In this document: piece by piece, positions 1-11,600 of the stretch
Layout of the letters: every line of letters begins with the position of its first letter
Position numbering within the stretch: position 1 is the stretch's first letter
Origin: Scatophagus argus
Taxonomy: Eukaryota > Chordata > Actinopteri > Scatophagidae
DNA length: 64,000 bases
NCBI RefSeq assembly: GCF_020382885.2
Contig: NC_058497.1
Span: 17,600,330-17,664,329 of the forward strand
Direction of reading: 5' to 3'
The notes under the pieces: generated by a model
Told to the model about the DNA's origin: nothing
The model's input: the letters and a program-made list of their open reading frames with translations, nothing else
Database searches by the model: none
Translations under genes and position numbers: made by a program

Positions 1-516
1 GAGGTGCACTGGTCAGTCCAATCACCAGAATAAGATTTTGCCATTCAGCCTTTCTGAAAATCACATCTTTCAGTGTGTCATCCAGACTACTGGTGTGCAA
101 GTCATGAATCAGTCATATGAAACAAACCACTCTGTTTACTGACCAGGGACCAGTCTTCAACTCGACTAACTCGTTGACTGAATCACACCCTCCTGCCTGT
201 ATAGTGCAAACTGTTAAGACAGTATGAGACCAAGTGATACACAACTGTGCCACTCTGACGTCAGCTGAATTGGTACAAATCTATCAAGCCAATTAACCCT
301 GCCCTCAAGGAAAAGAAACTTTTGCACTTGTTTCTATTCAGTGTTAGCGGTCCCAGCTCAAAGTCCAAATCAGAAAGACACAGTACACTTAAGTGACTGC
401 AGTGGGAGTTGAAATTTACTGTGATCAGTTTTTCTTCAAAGGCCTATCACTTTTGAGAAAAGAAAATTCATCTATTGATTTCAAGAATTCTGAGTTTGTT
501 TGTATCTCCTTGTCAG

Positions 517-1617
517 GTCCCTGTGTCAGTGTGCAGTGACAGCTGTCCTCCAGGAACTCGTAAAGTGCTGCAGAAAGGAAAACCCATCTGCTGTTATGAT
601 TGTATACTGTGTCCTGAGGGAGAGATTAGCAATGCTACAGGTAACTTTTTGTTTCTAATGGATATTTATGACATCAAATATTTGACTACTGTAAGACTTT
701 TTGATTTATTTTTTCCAGATTCTCCTGATTGTTTCCCTTGCCCCAAGGAGTTCTGGCCTAACGCAGAGAGAGACTCTTGTCTCCCCAAGCCTGTAGAGTT
801 TCTGTCCTTTGACGAGGTCCTAGGAATCATCCTGGCTGCATTCTCAGTTGCTGGTGCCTGTCTTGCCATTATAACAGCGGCTGTGTTCTTTCGTCACAGG
901 ACATCCCCGATTGTCAGGGCCAACAACTCAGAGCTGAGCTTCCTGCTGCTCTTCTCCCTGACTCTCTGTTTCTTATGTTCATTAACTTTCATTGGAGCAC
1001 CCACTGATTGGTCCTGCATGCTGCGCCACACAGCATTTGGGATCACCTTCGTCCTCTGCATCTCTTGTGTTCTTGGGAAAACAATAGTTGTGTTGATGGC
1101 CTTCAAAGCTACACTCCCAGGTAGTAACGTCATGAAATGGTTTGGTCCTCCACAGCAAAGAATGACTGTGCTGTCTTTTACATTTGTTCAAGTTTTAATA
1201 TGTACCATTTGGTTGGCTCTTAGTCCCCCTTTTCCTATGAAAAACCTGACCACATACAAAGAGAGGATCATCCTGGAGTGTGCATTGGGCTCAGATATTG
1301 GGTTCTGGGTTGTGCTCGGGTACATCGGCCTGCTGGCTGCCTTTTGCTTAGTGTTAGCTGTCTTAGCCCGCAAACTACCTGATAGTTTTAATGAAGCCAA
1401 ATTTATCACCTTCAGCATGTTGATATTCTGTGCAGTGTGGATCACCTTTATCCCAGCGTATGTCAGCTCTCCTGGGAAATTTACTGTGGCTGTGGAGATA
1501 TTTGCCATTCTGGCCTCCAGTTTTGGATTAATTCTGTGTATATTTGCTCCAAAGTGTTTCATCATATTGTTGAAGCCAGAGAAGAACACAAAGAAACATT
1601 TAATGAACAAAAAATAA
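517..1617 (+). CDS. V2R/OlfC class C receptor, array copy 1 (3' part only)
   Basis: Last two exons of a V2R-type olfactory receptor whose first six exons lie left of the window. Exon 7 is 517-640 and exon 8 is 719-1617, with stop at 1615-1617; both are flanked by gt/ag. Exon 7 encodes the cysteine-rich linker ([12 protein letters not shown], then [12 protein letters not shown]). Exon 8 encodes the remaining cysteines, seven hydrophobic helices starting at [12 protein letters not shown], the TM3 and ECL2 cysteines (WSCMLRH, ECALGSD) and the tail [13 protein letters not shown]. The receptor should sit in the plasma membrane of olfactory neurons and signal through a G protein. The 78-nt intron between the two exons is stop-free and in frame. 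Bases 1-516 are intron 6, nearly identical to intron 6 of copy 3 (12138-12654). ECL1 reads PTDWSC, a position that varies among copies. Confidence 0.93.
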   Translation, partial: VPVSVCSDSCPPGTRKVLQKGKPICCYDCILCPEGEISNATGNFLFLMDIYDIKYLTTVRLFDLFFPDSPDCFPCPKEFWPNAERDSCLPKPVEFLSFDEVLGIILAAFSVAGACLAIITAAVFFRHRTSPIVRANNSELSFLLLFSLTLCFLCSLTFIGAPTDWSCMLRHTAFGITFVLCISCVLGKTIVVLMAFKATLPGSNVMKWFGPPQQRMTVLSFTFVQVLICTIWLALSPPFPMKNLTTYKERIILECALGSDIGFWVVLGYIGLLAAFCLVLAVLARKLPDSFNEAKFITFSMLIFCAVWITFIPAYVSSPGKFTVAVEIFAILASSFGLILCIFAPKCFIILLKPEKNTKKHLMNKK

Positions 1618-2110
1618 CAGAAGACATTTGAGATTTTGAAACAGTGACGATACATCATAAAATATCGGTGTAGAGTACATGTTGCAGACATTCACTGTGT
1701 TTGTCACCTAGTTGTAAGTATTCCCACGATGCACACTTAAATATTCTATAATTATCAAGTTTGGATATCCTTAAATACTAGCCTCTCTCTTTTACAAAAA
1801 ATTATATTGTTCAATAATGTCTGCATCCAGAACGAAAGCAATGACCATTTGGAAATTTATTAAAAACATATCAAATCAAGCAATAAATTTTGTGATTCAT
1901 TTAAGACAGAATGGAGCAGCACTTCACAACCTATTAAAGGAGTGCATCTGTTAATTTAATAAACATTTAAGTGAAGGAGGACAAAAAAGAGGAAGATGTG
2001 TTTATAATGAAATAACTGAAATATGCAGGGTCAGAGACACAGCAAAGAAAAGGACAAGAGTTCATCAACTACCACAAAGTAAGGGCATCTTCTCTGATGT
2101 GTAGAAAGAT
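1618..2110. other. Spacer between copies 1 and 2
   Basis: AT-rich 3' flank of copy 1 with no gene. An AATAAA at 1882-1887 could be a poly(A) signal. The first part (around 1620-1680) also occurs after the exon-8 scar at 14478. The right part, from about 2020, matches the upstream sequence of copies 6 and 8. Confidence 0.6.
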
Positions 2111-2170
2111 GATGTGCAGTAGAGGGAGGGAAACTTTGATCTTCGACTCGATATAAAACAGTGAAAACAC
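2111..2170 (+). promoter_or_regulatory. Core promoter of copy 2
   Basis: GATGTG-type box, purine box GAGGGAGGGAAA, then TATAAAA at 2152-2158 followed by CAGTGAAAACA. The TATA box starts 51 nt before the ATG at 2203, so the predicted leader is only about 20 nt. The same arrangement precedes every complete copy. Confidence 0.7.
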
Positions 2171-2202
2171 ATACAGTATGCTCAGATACACACCCTTGAG
2201 GG

Positions 2203-5200
2203 ATGGAAATCTCAGCTCTCTTCATTGGTCTGATTTTGTCTCTGGGTTTGTGTGAGCTGAACTCAGCTCTTACACTGAATGATTCTGGAGATGCTGTGAA
2301 ACAAAGGGCTGGGCTTACAGAGGATAGGAGTGGTGCTGGGGTCAGCACTGAGGCCTCATCTGTGAAATGTAAGCTTCAGGGTACCAGTCGTCTGTCTGCA
2401 TTCTCAATGGATGGAGACTACGTTATTGCAGGTGTTTTTCCTATACACCACTACAGACAAACAGAGGAGAATAACTACACCACCATGCCTGAGCCACTGA
2501 AGTGCACAGGGAGGTCAGTAAGAGGGAGACGTGACACAAAACAATGTGTTAGAATGGAAATGTTTTACAATGTGCTTACAATGGGGTGATCGTGTAGTAC
2601 TGAATATAAAAGTATCTGTAAAAGTGTTAAAAGTGTATGTATGTACATATATATATATATATACACACATACATATGGAATGTTTCTTTTTTCTATTTTT
2701 TTTTTTTTTTTAATTTTGATGATCAGGTAGCTAATATTTATTTATTTCACAGATGCATGCAGTTATCCGCTGTTGTCCATAACTATTAATTGCCGATCTC
2801 CCTTTGCTTTCTTGTCAAACTGTTAATAGTCTTTATTTGTGTCTAACAAGTGCACACAATAACAGATAGGTACGTGATGATGTCTATGCAGTATCGACTC
2901 TCGTCAGTTACGCTTCTCACGCGCAATGATCTTCGCCATCGAGGAGATTAACAACAGCTCGGAGCTGCTGCCAGGCATCAAACTCGGTTATCAGATCCAC
3001 GACTCGTGCACGTCAGTGCCCGTATCGATGCATGTGGCCTTTGAGCTATTAAATGGTCTGGACGCGGTGTTTTATACGGATGATGACTGCTCACAGTCAG
3101 GTATGGTGATGGCCATCGTCGGTGAGTCCAGCTCCACGCGATCCATCAGCATGTCGCGAGTCACCGGGGCCTTCAACATTCCTCAAGTAAATACTTTTTT
3201 GCAACTCTGGTAAATTATGTGATACATTTTCAGTTTTCTGTCCCATACTGACTGCATCTGGCATTCCACTCGTTAATATTTTGAATTTTTGGAAAAATAT
3301 GTTTGGCAAATATTTTTTGTCTGTCCCGATGAAGAACCACACTGTTGTTTTCCTTCAGGTGAGCTACTTTTCCACTTGTGCATGTCTGTCCGATAAGCAG
3401 CAGTTCCCGACTTTCTTCAGAACAATCCCGAGTGATCAGTTCCAGGCTGACGCGCTGGCCAAGCTGGTGAAACACTTTGGCTGGACTTGGATAGGTGCTG
3501 TCCGCACTGATTCGGACTATGGCAATAACGGCATGGCGACTTTCCTGCAAGCAGCCCAGAAGGAGGGGATCTGTGTGGAATACTCTGAATCTTTCTATCG
3601 GACCCACCCACGTAGCAGGATCCAGAGAGTAGCAGACGTCATCCGCAGGTTTTCACATAAGTGATTGTGTTTTTGTTCCCTGTGTGACCCTTCACTCCAC
3701 CACACAAAACCAAAACAAATGTTTCGTCCAAGCTGAACAATTGTTTAATTATCATGGTGGTCATTTTCATTTTCATGATGCTTTTTCTGCTGATAATTAA
3801 GATACTGTTATAGAAATAGGCCAGTGCGGCACGTTCAACATTCCAAAAAAACCATAGCCATTTTTCATGTTTCATTGTGTTAATCAGGGGAGTTTTTTTG
3901 GGAACGAAAAATGAAAAACCTAAATATATTTTGCATTCACGAAACTTGCTCAGCATTAAAATATAGTCATTAAACGGATTATATTTTAGTGTGTACAACT
4001 CACTGTTAAAATACATTTAGAGAAGTTTTAGTCTTTTCATCAGCACCAACACCAGTCTCAGCCAAAAAACGTCACCTAAACATGATAACATGGTAACTTT
4101 GCCTGGATTGTTCCATCACAGAAAGATTTGGGTGCACTTCAAAATATTCCTCCCAAAGCTCTGGACATCTAATACTAATGACTATGTTCTTAACTATCTT
4201 GATGCTTTCATTGGTTTAACCTAATACACTGTCATGTCTCTCAAGGTCAACCGCGATGGTTATTGTGGCATTTGCAACTTCTTCAGAACTGAGGGTCCTG
4301 CTAGAGGAGCTGTCAGTGGAACCTTCTCCACCTCGCCAGTGGGTTGGCAGTGAGGCCTGGGTAACCAACCAAGACATGCTGAAGTTCAGCTTCTTTGCTG
4401 GAGCCATTGGATTTGGGATTCAGCGATCTGTCATTCCAGGTCTGAGAGAATTCTTGCTGGATCTCTCTCCCACTAAAGTGGCTGCGTCTCCAGTGCTTAC
4501 TGAGTTCTGGGAGGAGGCATTCAACTGCAGGCTGGAAAAAAGTAAGTTAGCTTTGCATATTTTTAACAGAGGTTGTGCTCACAGTCGGGTCCTTGTGTTT
4601 GTGTTGTTCTGTTGATTGACAGTCTGAATGGTGCCTTGTGTGTTAAAAAGAACACCAGCTTCAGTCAAATTTATTTATTTTATTTTGAACAATGCCATCA
4701 GATAGACAAAAGTTTCATCCCTGCAAATAATCTCACTTGATGAATTTAGGTCAAATGCAGACCCTCTCCTGTGTTGGAGAATATTCTGTATGAACTTGGC
4801 TGCTGTGGTTTCTCAGTACCAACACTGTAGTCACAATCACAAGCATACAATACACAGACAGCCTCCAGGCCACCAAGCTCAATTAAGATTAAAAATTGTG
4901 CTACCAATCATATAGCAATTGCAGTCACAAATTTATGAATTATTATAAATGATTATGAATGATTTTTTCAGAAAAGTATTTGTTGTAGCAAATTTAAAAC
5001 ATATGAAGTCAACACCTTCTTCTGTCTCTGTGTGTTTTCAGTTGCAGCCGTGGATGAGAGAGTGTGTGATGGATCTGAAGACATACAGACGCTCCAGAGC
5101 CAGTACACTGACACATCTCAGCTCCGAATCACTAACATGGTGTACAAGGCTGTTTATGCAATAGCACATGCCATTCATAATTCAGTGTGTCAGGAAACAA

Positions 5201-7713
5201 ATTCTACAACTCAGTGTGACAAAACCACCAGGATCGAGCCCAAACAGGTCCGTTGAAATGAACAATGAACACAACAATGCATTTATTTTTTTATTGCAGT
5301 ATACTTAATGAAATGAAATATTATTTGTTCTCCATCATTGTCTTACTTCATCTTCACAGCTGCTCACTCCGCTGAAGAAAGTAGAATTTTCCCAAAATGG
5401 TTATGATGTGTCATTTGATGCCAATGGGGATCCTGTGGCCACATATGAGGTGGTTAACTGGCAAAAAAGTGAAAGTGGCAGCATTGAGTTGGTGACAGTA
5501 GGTTTCTATGATGCATCACTGCCGGCGGGCCAGGAGTTCAGTATCAACAGGAACCTCACCTGGATGGAAGGTAGAACACAAGTAAGGAGTGATGGGCAAA
5601 GTACACAACTCTGATGAAGGGCTGAATTCCATCAACCAGCAGATAATTTTAAATGAATTTTAACAAATTTCATGATTCTAAGTTAAGCAGTTAGAATACA
5701 TACTTTCATTCAGCTTTCATGTTAGATTGTTTATAATAATTTGCTCTTAGCTGAGTTCTATTCCTTCTTGTCAAATATTATTCCAATACAAGTTAAAGTT
5801 GGACCTGCCAAATGGACCTGCTAGAAAAATCTTCAACATTTTCTTATGTCAATTCATTGCATATTTTTTTTGTTTCATTGTTTTTGTTCCAATGAATTCA
5901 CATAACCTAATGCTGCGGGGGAAAAAAAGTACTGAACGCACTAACTTGCTTGTTGAATCTGTAGAATAATTATCTTTTTTAATATGTTACCGTTAGTAAC
6001 TGCTCATCACAACTGAATTGTCAGACATCAGTCATTATCTGCCACTCACATTCCTCTGCACCTCATCCAGATAATTGATATGGAAGTCGAAAATTTGTTA
6101 TTTGAATCAAATCTATACCACCTGAGGCGAGACAAGTGCCAAGCATCAGACCAACTGACAAGTGAATATTTTATAACAACATGTTGGGACAAAGGCAAAT
6201 GTTTTTTTCAAGACACATCAGGAGATACAAGCAGAATTGCTGACACAAGGCAGCAGTATGTTGATAGGCAGAGGCGAAGACAGGAATTTTTTGCAGCTTA
6301 AACACACCGCCAAATTTGGAGGGTGCGTTAAAGTGGCCAGTAGGAAGAGTAAGGCATGTCAAATGTGCATATAGCACTGCTACTATAGCTCAAAGGCTTC
6401 GCTCCATTTCTTCCACAAAAGCTTAAAAATACACTTTGTATTCGAGAGACAGCAGTGGGAGTGCGTTGTTGTGATTTGGTTTGCTCTTATGACAACCTAT
6501 AGTCTGTCACATTTGAGACAAGAAGAAAATTCATCCACTCATCTTTCCGTCAAACTAAACCTAACAGGAACCTTCATAGGTATTAGTGAATTTGTTTATA
6601 CCTGTGATCCAGGTCCCTGTGTCAGTGTGCAGTGACAGCTGTCCTCCAGGAACCCGTAAAGTGCTGCAGAAAGGAAAACCCATCTGCTGTTATGATTGTA
6701 TACTGTGTCCTGAGGGAGAGATTAGCAATGCTACAGGTAACTTTTTGTTTCTAATGGATATTTATGACATCAAATATTTGACTACTGTAAGACTTGTTGA
6801 TTTATTTTTTTCAGATTCTACTGATTGTTTCCCTTGTCCCAAGGAGTTCTGGCCTAATGCAAAGAGAGACACTTGTCTCCCCAAGCCTGTAGAGTTTCTG
6901 TCCTTTGACGAGGTCCTAGGAATCATCCTGGCTGCATTCTCAGTTGCTGGTGCCTGTCTTGCCATTATAACAGCGGCTGTGTTCTTTCGTCACAGGACAT
7001 CCCCGATTGTCAGGGCCAACAACTCTGAGCTGAGCTTCCTGCTGCTCTTCTCCCTGACTCTCTGTTTCTTATGTTCATTAACTTTCATTGGAGCACCCTC
7101 TAAATGGTCCTGCATGCTGCGCCACACAGCATTTGGGATCACCTTCGTCCTCTGCATCTCTTGTGTTCTTGGGAAAACAATAGTTGTGTTGATGGCCTTC
7201 AAAGCTACACTCCCAGGTAGTAACGTCATGAAATGGTTTGGTCCTCCACAGCAAAGAATGACTGTGGTGTCTTTTACATTTGTTCAAGTTTTAATATGTA
7301 CCATTTGGTTGGTTCTTAGTCCCCCTTTTCCGATGAAAAACCTGACCACATACAAAGAGAGGATCATCCTGGAGTGTGCATTGGGCTCAGATATTGGGTT
7401 CTGGGTTGTGCTCGGGTACATCGGCCTGCTGGCTGCCTTTTGCTTAGCGTTAGCTGTCTTAGCCCGGAAACTACCTGATAATTTTAATGAAGCCAAGTTT
7501 ATCACCTTCAGCATGTTGATATTCTGTGCAGTGTGGATCACCTTTATCCCAGCATATGTCAGCTCTCCTGGGAAATTTACTGTGGCTGTGGAGATATTTG
7601 CCATTCTGGCCTCCAGTTTTGGATTAATTCTGTGTATATTTGCTCCCAAGTGTTTCATCATATTGTTAAAGCCAGAGAAGAACACCAAGAAACACTTAAT
7701 GAACAAAAACTGA
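2203..7713 (+). CDS. V2R/OlfC class C receptor, array copy 2
   Basis: Complete eight-exon V2R gene encoding 880 aa. Exons: 2203-2513, 2892-3186, 3359-3648, 4246-4541, 5042-5247, 5360-5581, 6613-6736, 6815-7713; all introns are gt/ag. The ATG follows the TATA box by 51 nt and opens a signal peptide ([16 protein letters not shown]). Residues about 23-540 form the Venus-flytrap ligand-binding domain, about 541-610 the cysteine-rich linker, about 616-862 the 7TM bundle. By alignment to mGluR1, S185, T208, D228, Y256 and E335 correspond to S165, T188, D208, Y236 and D318, which bind the glycine moiety of the ligand; an amino-acid ligand is therefore likely (inference). Exon 3 has [11 protein letters not shown] and exon 5 begins with Ile, not Thr. 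Intron 7 is 78 nt and open. Introns 1 and 3 resemble those of copy 6. Confidence 0.93.
2645..2676. repeat. TA/CA microsatellite in intron 1 of copy 2
   Basis: Alternating TA run followed by ACACATACATA. The corresponding position in copy 6 (26914-26946) has a longer CA then TA run, and copy 8 has a short one near 35290, so the repeat predates the duplication of these three copies. Confidence 0.8.
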
Positions 7714-8531
7714 AGATGAGACATCAACAGTTAAGATACTTGAAATGTAGTTGTATATCATACACCGATCAGCCACAACATTAAAACCACTGACAGGCGA
7801 AGTGAATACCATTAATCATCTTTTTACAATGCAATGTTTTGCTGGGAATCCTCCAGTCCTGGCAGTTCTTTAACACGCAGTAGGTAGTTAACTTTGCAGG
7901 CCAAATAGACACCCCCATGGTGAAGGCTCCCCCCAGCTGAACGATGTACCCTTTCATATGTCAAAACAGTTCAGGAATATTTCAAGGACTACAACAATAG
8001 ACTGCAGATTCCACAGATCCCAACCTGATCGAGAATCTGTGGAATGCACCGGAATAGGCCAAATCCACCCTCCCACCTGGTGGGGCCTTCTCAATAACCA
8101 GGAACCAAAGGATCCAACATTTTGATGCCAGTGACCAGAAAATATCCCCAGAGGTCCTGTGTCCCTTCCCCTGACAGGTCAAAATGTCTTGGCAGCACAA
8201 GGGGGACCTACAAGTTATCAAACAGGTGGTTTGAATGTTGTGGCTGATCAGTTTATGTTGCACACAATCAACACAATTTTCACTAAGTTAAGCTTTGAAT
8301 GTCCCTACACATGAATTTGTATTTTCAACAAAAAACAGGGCCATGTCCGAAATAAAGTCTAACATCATAGCAAAAATGTGAGGTGCTGTTGTGACATTTT
8401 GATGAATTATTTCAAACGTTTCAATGGAATAATAGATCTTGTGATTAATTTAAGATATCAAATTCCATAGAAAGATGCTGGATGAAGTGATCAGAGCTGA
8501 ATAGGGGTGTTCCCTCTGTGATGTATGTTAA
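7714..8531. other. Spacer between copies 2 and 3
   Basis: Contains an internally deleted Tc1 element (7761-8255, listed separately) and a possible poly(A) signal AATAAA at 8351-8356. From 7714 to about 8418 it is nearly identical to 13756-14477 behind copy 3. No coding sequence is supported. Confidence 0.65.
7761..8255 (+). mobile_element. Internally deleted Tc1/mariner-type DNA transposon, first copy
   Basis: Bounded by inverted repeats: GATCAGCCACAACATTAAAA near the left end and its near-complement around GAATGTTGTGGCTGATC near the right end, with TA at both limits as expected for Tc1/mariner insertion. About 495 bp, against roughly 1.2-1.6 kb for a full element. The interior still resembles the C-terminal part of a Tc1 transposase reading left to right (around 8010-8210: the region encoding Pro-Asn-Leu-Ile-Glu-like residues, then the end of the gene), so it is a deletion derivative without a working transposase. 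Family recognition is from memory of a very common fish Tc1 consensus. Confidence 0.75.
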
Positions 8532-8592
8532 GCTGACGTACAATAGAGGGAGGGAAACTTTGTTCTGAAACTGCATATAGAACAGTGAAAAC
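8532..8592 (+). promoter_or_regulatory. Core promoter of copy 3
   Basis: CTGACGTAC (CRE-like), GAGGGAGGGAAACTTT, then a weaker TATA variant TATAGAA at 8576, 51 nt before the ATG at 8627. An in-frame ATG at 8585 lies only 9 nt past the TATA box and is probably upstream of the transcription start, so 8627 was chosen. Confidence 0.65.
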
Positions 8593-8626
8593 ACAGACAG
8601 TATTCTCACATACAGGCACAGGAGAG

Positions 8627-11600
8627 ATGGAGATCTCAGCTCTCTTTATTGGTCTGATTCTGTCTCTGGGTTTGTATAAACTGAACTCACCTGTTGTCTT
8701 GAATGGTTCTGAGGATGCTGTGAAACAAAGGGCTGGGCTTACAGAGGATAGGAGTGGTGCTGGGGTCAGCACTGAGGCCTCATCTGTGAAATGTAAGCTT
8801 CAGGGTGCCAGTCGTCTGCCTGCATTCTCAATGGATGGTGACTACGTTATCGGAGGTGTTGTCGGAATACACACCAGCATGCACACAGTCAAACATAACT
8901 ACACCACCATGCCTGAGCCACTAAGATGCACAGGGAGGTCAGTAAGAGGGAGAAATGGTGAATAAGATTGATGGAAAATGTTAACTCTTTTACTATTAAT
9001 CAGCCATTAAAATTCCTGTCACTTTCACTGATATCTAATTCTATGATTTTAATTCTGGTCGTGTGATAAATGGTAATTGTTTGTTTCACCAATGCAACAC
9101 AGTTATTGTCTCGAACCATGAATTGTAGGTCATCTTTTCGATTTTTGGTTTATCTGATTTCTGAATTGTTCTGATTTCATGGACATTTGGACAGTGACAT
9201 GAGTGTCTGTGTACAGAATCGACCACCGTGAACTGCGCTTCTCACGCGCAATGATCTTCGCCATCGAGGAGATTAACAACAGCTCGGAGCTGCTGCCAGG
9301 CATCAAACTCGGTTATCAGATCCACGACTCGTGCGCCGCAGTGCCCGTGGTGGTGCAAGCGGCATTTCAGCTATTAAATGGCATTGACCCGGTGTTTTAC
9401 ACGAGCGATAATTGCTCACATTCAGGTATGGTGATGGCCATCGTCGGCGAGTCTGGGTCCACGCCATCCATCAGCATGTCGCGCATCATCGGGGCCTTTG
9501 ACGTTCCTCTTGTAAATATTTAGAATTTCTGGAAAAATGTGTTTTTGATATAGATCACATCGAGTTTTTGTTTTTTACATTAAAGAATCACACTGTTGTT
9601 TTTCCTTCAGGTGAGCCACTTTGCCACTTGTGCATGTCTGTCCGATAAGCAGCAGTTCCCGACTTTCTTCAGAACAATCCCGAGTGATCAGTTCCAGGCT
9701 GACGCGCTGGCCAAGCTGGTGAAACACTTTGGCTGGACTTGGATAGGTGCTGTCCGCTCGGATACGGACTATGGCAATAACGGCATGGCGACTTTCCTGC
9801 AAGCAGCCCAGAAGGAGGGGATCTGTGTGGAATACTCTGAATCTTTCCATCGATCCCACCCACGCAGCAGGGTCCAGAGAGTAGCAGACGTCATCCGCAG
9901 GTTTCTACATCACTGATTGTGTTTTTCTTCCCTGTGTGACACTGACCTTCTGCTAACCAAACAAAAACAAATGTTTCGTCAAAGATGAGCAATAGTTTAA
10001 TTATCGTGGTGGTCAATTTCATTTTCATCATACTTTTTCACTTGATAATTATAATACTGTCATAAAAATAGGCCAGTGCTGCACATTCAACATACCAAAA
10101 AACTTAACCAAAAATGAAACAAAAATGTTTTGCCAAGTGTGAAATAAAAGGTATTTTGTATTATTTCTTTCATTGTGTTTCTTTCGCTCATATTTTATGC
10201 AGATATTGTCTTGAAACCGAGTCTATGACACAAAAACTGTACATTCACTACATCAAAAAAGTGTATCTCATGGCCTCTTTTCTTTCTTTCACCAGTCTTG
10301 ATATTTGTTTGGTGTAATATGATTTAATCATATCTCTTCAGGTCAACAGCGATGGTTGTTGTGGCATTTTTGGCAGCTCCAGAAATGAGGATCCTAATGG
10401 AGGAGCTGTCGCTTGAGCCTTCTCCTCCTCGCCAGTGGATCGGCAGTGAGGGCTGGGTAGCCAACAGAGACATGCTGAAGTTCAGCTCGATTGCTGGAGC
10501 CATTGGATTTGGGATTCAGCGATCCGTCATTCCAGGTCTGAGAGAATTCTTGCTGGATCTCTCTCTCACTAAAGTGGTTGCGTCTCCAGTGCTTACTGAG
10601 TTCTGGGAGGAGGCATTCAACTGCAGGCTGGGAAAAAGTGAGCCAGTTGTTCCTGATGTTTTAACACTGATGTTGCTAACAATTTGGTCTTAGGGTTGTG
10701 TTGTTGTGTTTGTTTGAGTGGAGCTTATTGTGTTAAAAGGTCATCAGCTGCTTTGAGATTTAAGCACAGATTTGTTTCAAAAGGGAAATCAGTTGATATT
10801 GAACAAAGACATGAGGTGGAAGTTGCAGCTCTATGAAGAGTCCATTCTTCCATTTTTTGCAACACTCATCCGTCAGGGTCGTGTGGTGGCTGGAGCCTAT
10901 CCCAGCTGACGACAGGCGAGAGGTGGGGTTCACCCTGGAATGGTCACGTCAGTCACAGGGCTGACACACAGCCAGACAACCACACACGTACACACCGAGG
11001 GGCAATACTGTAGCCGGAGTTTCTGGAGAAACCCTTGAAGGCACAGGGAAAACATACAAACTTCACACAGAATTTGAACCAGTAACCCTCTTGCTGTGAG
11101 GCCACAGTGCAAACCGCTGCACCACCGTGCCACCCCTATGAATAATCTTACTTTATTGTTTTATTTCAACTTTAGGTTTGCTAAACATTTTGGCTGAAGT
11201 AGTTGAACACAGATATATGAGTTTCTGCAGGCACTTTACATCAAAGAAGAAGCAGAAAGAAAGCACAGAAAAAATAATAAACACAGTAATTAATGCTTTT
11301 GTTATATCTTTGTCAAAGATAAAAACACCTTCTGTCTCTGTGTGTTTTCAGCTGCAGCCGTGGATGAGAGAGTGTGTGATGGATCTGAAGACATACAGAC
11401 GCTCCAGAGCCAGTACACTGACACATCTCAGCTCCGAATCACTAACATGGTGTACAAGGCTGTTTATGCAATAGCACATGCCATTCATAATTCAGTGTGT
11501 CAGGAAACAAATTCTACAACTCAGTGTGATAAAATCACCAGCATAGAGTCAAAACAGGTCAGTCGAGATGTACAATGAACACCCAAGTGGTCTTGCTTTC

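Noticed and set aside
1188-1691. Antisense open frame of 167 codons, with counterparts of 140-162 codons opposite every exon 8
   Set aside because: Shadow of the strongly conserved 7TM exon; it repeats in each copy only because exon 8 is nearly identical. No promoter or independent conservation seen.
2531-2713. Small open frame past exon 1 of copy 2
   Set aside because: Runs through an intronic microsatellite and a poly-T tract.
7982-8263. Minus-strand open frame of 93 codons (also at 14033-14377)
   Set aside because: Lies within the Tc1 remnant, antisense to the old transposase.
8585-8626. In-frame upstream ATG of copy 3
   Set aside because: Only 9 nt after the TATA box, so probably before the transcription start; the signal peptide starts properly at 8627 as in all copies.
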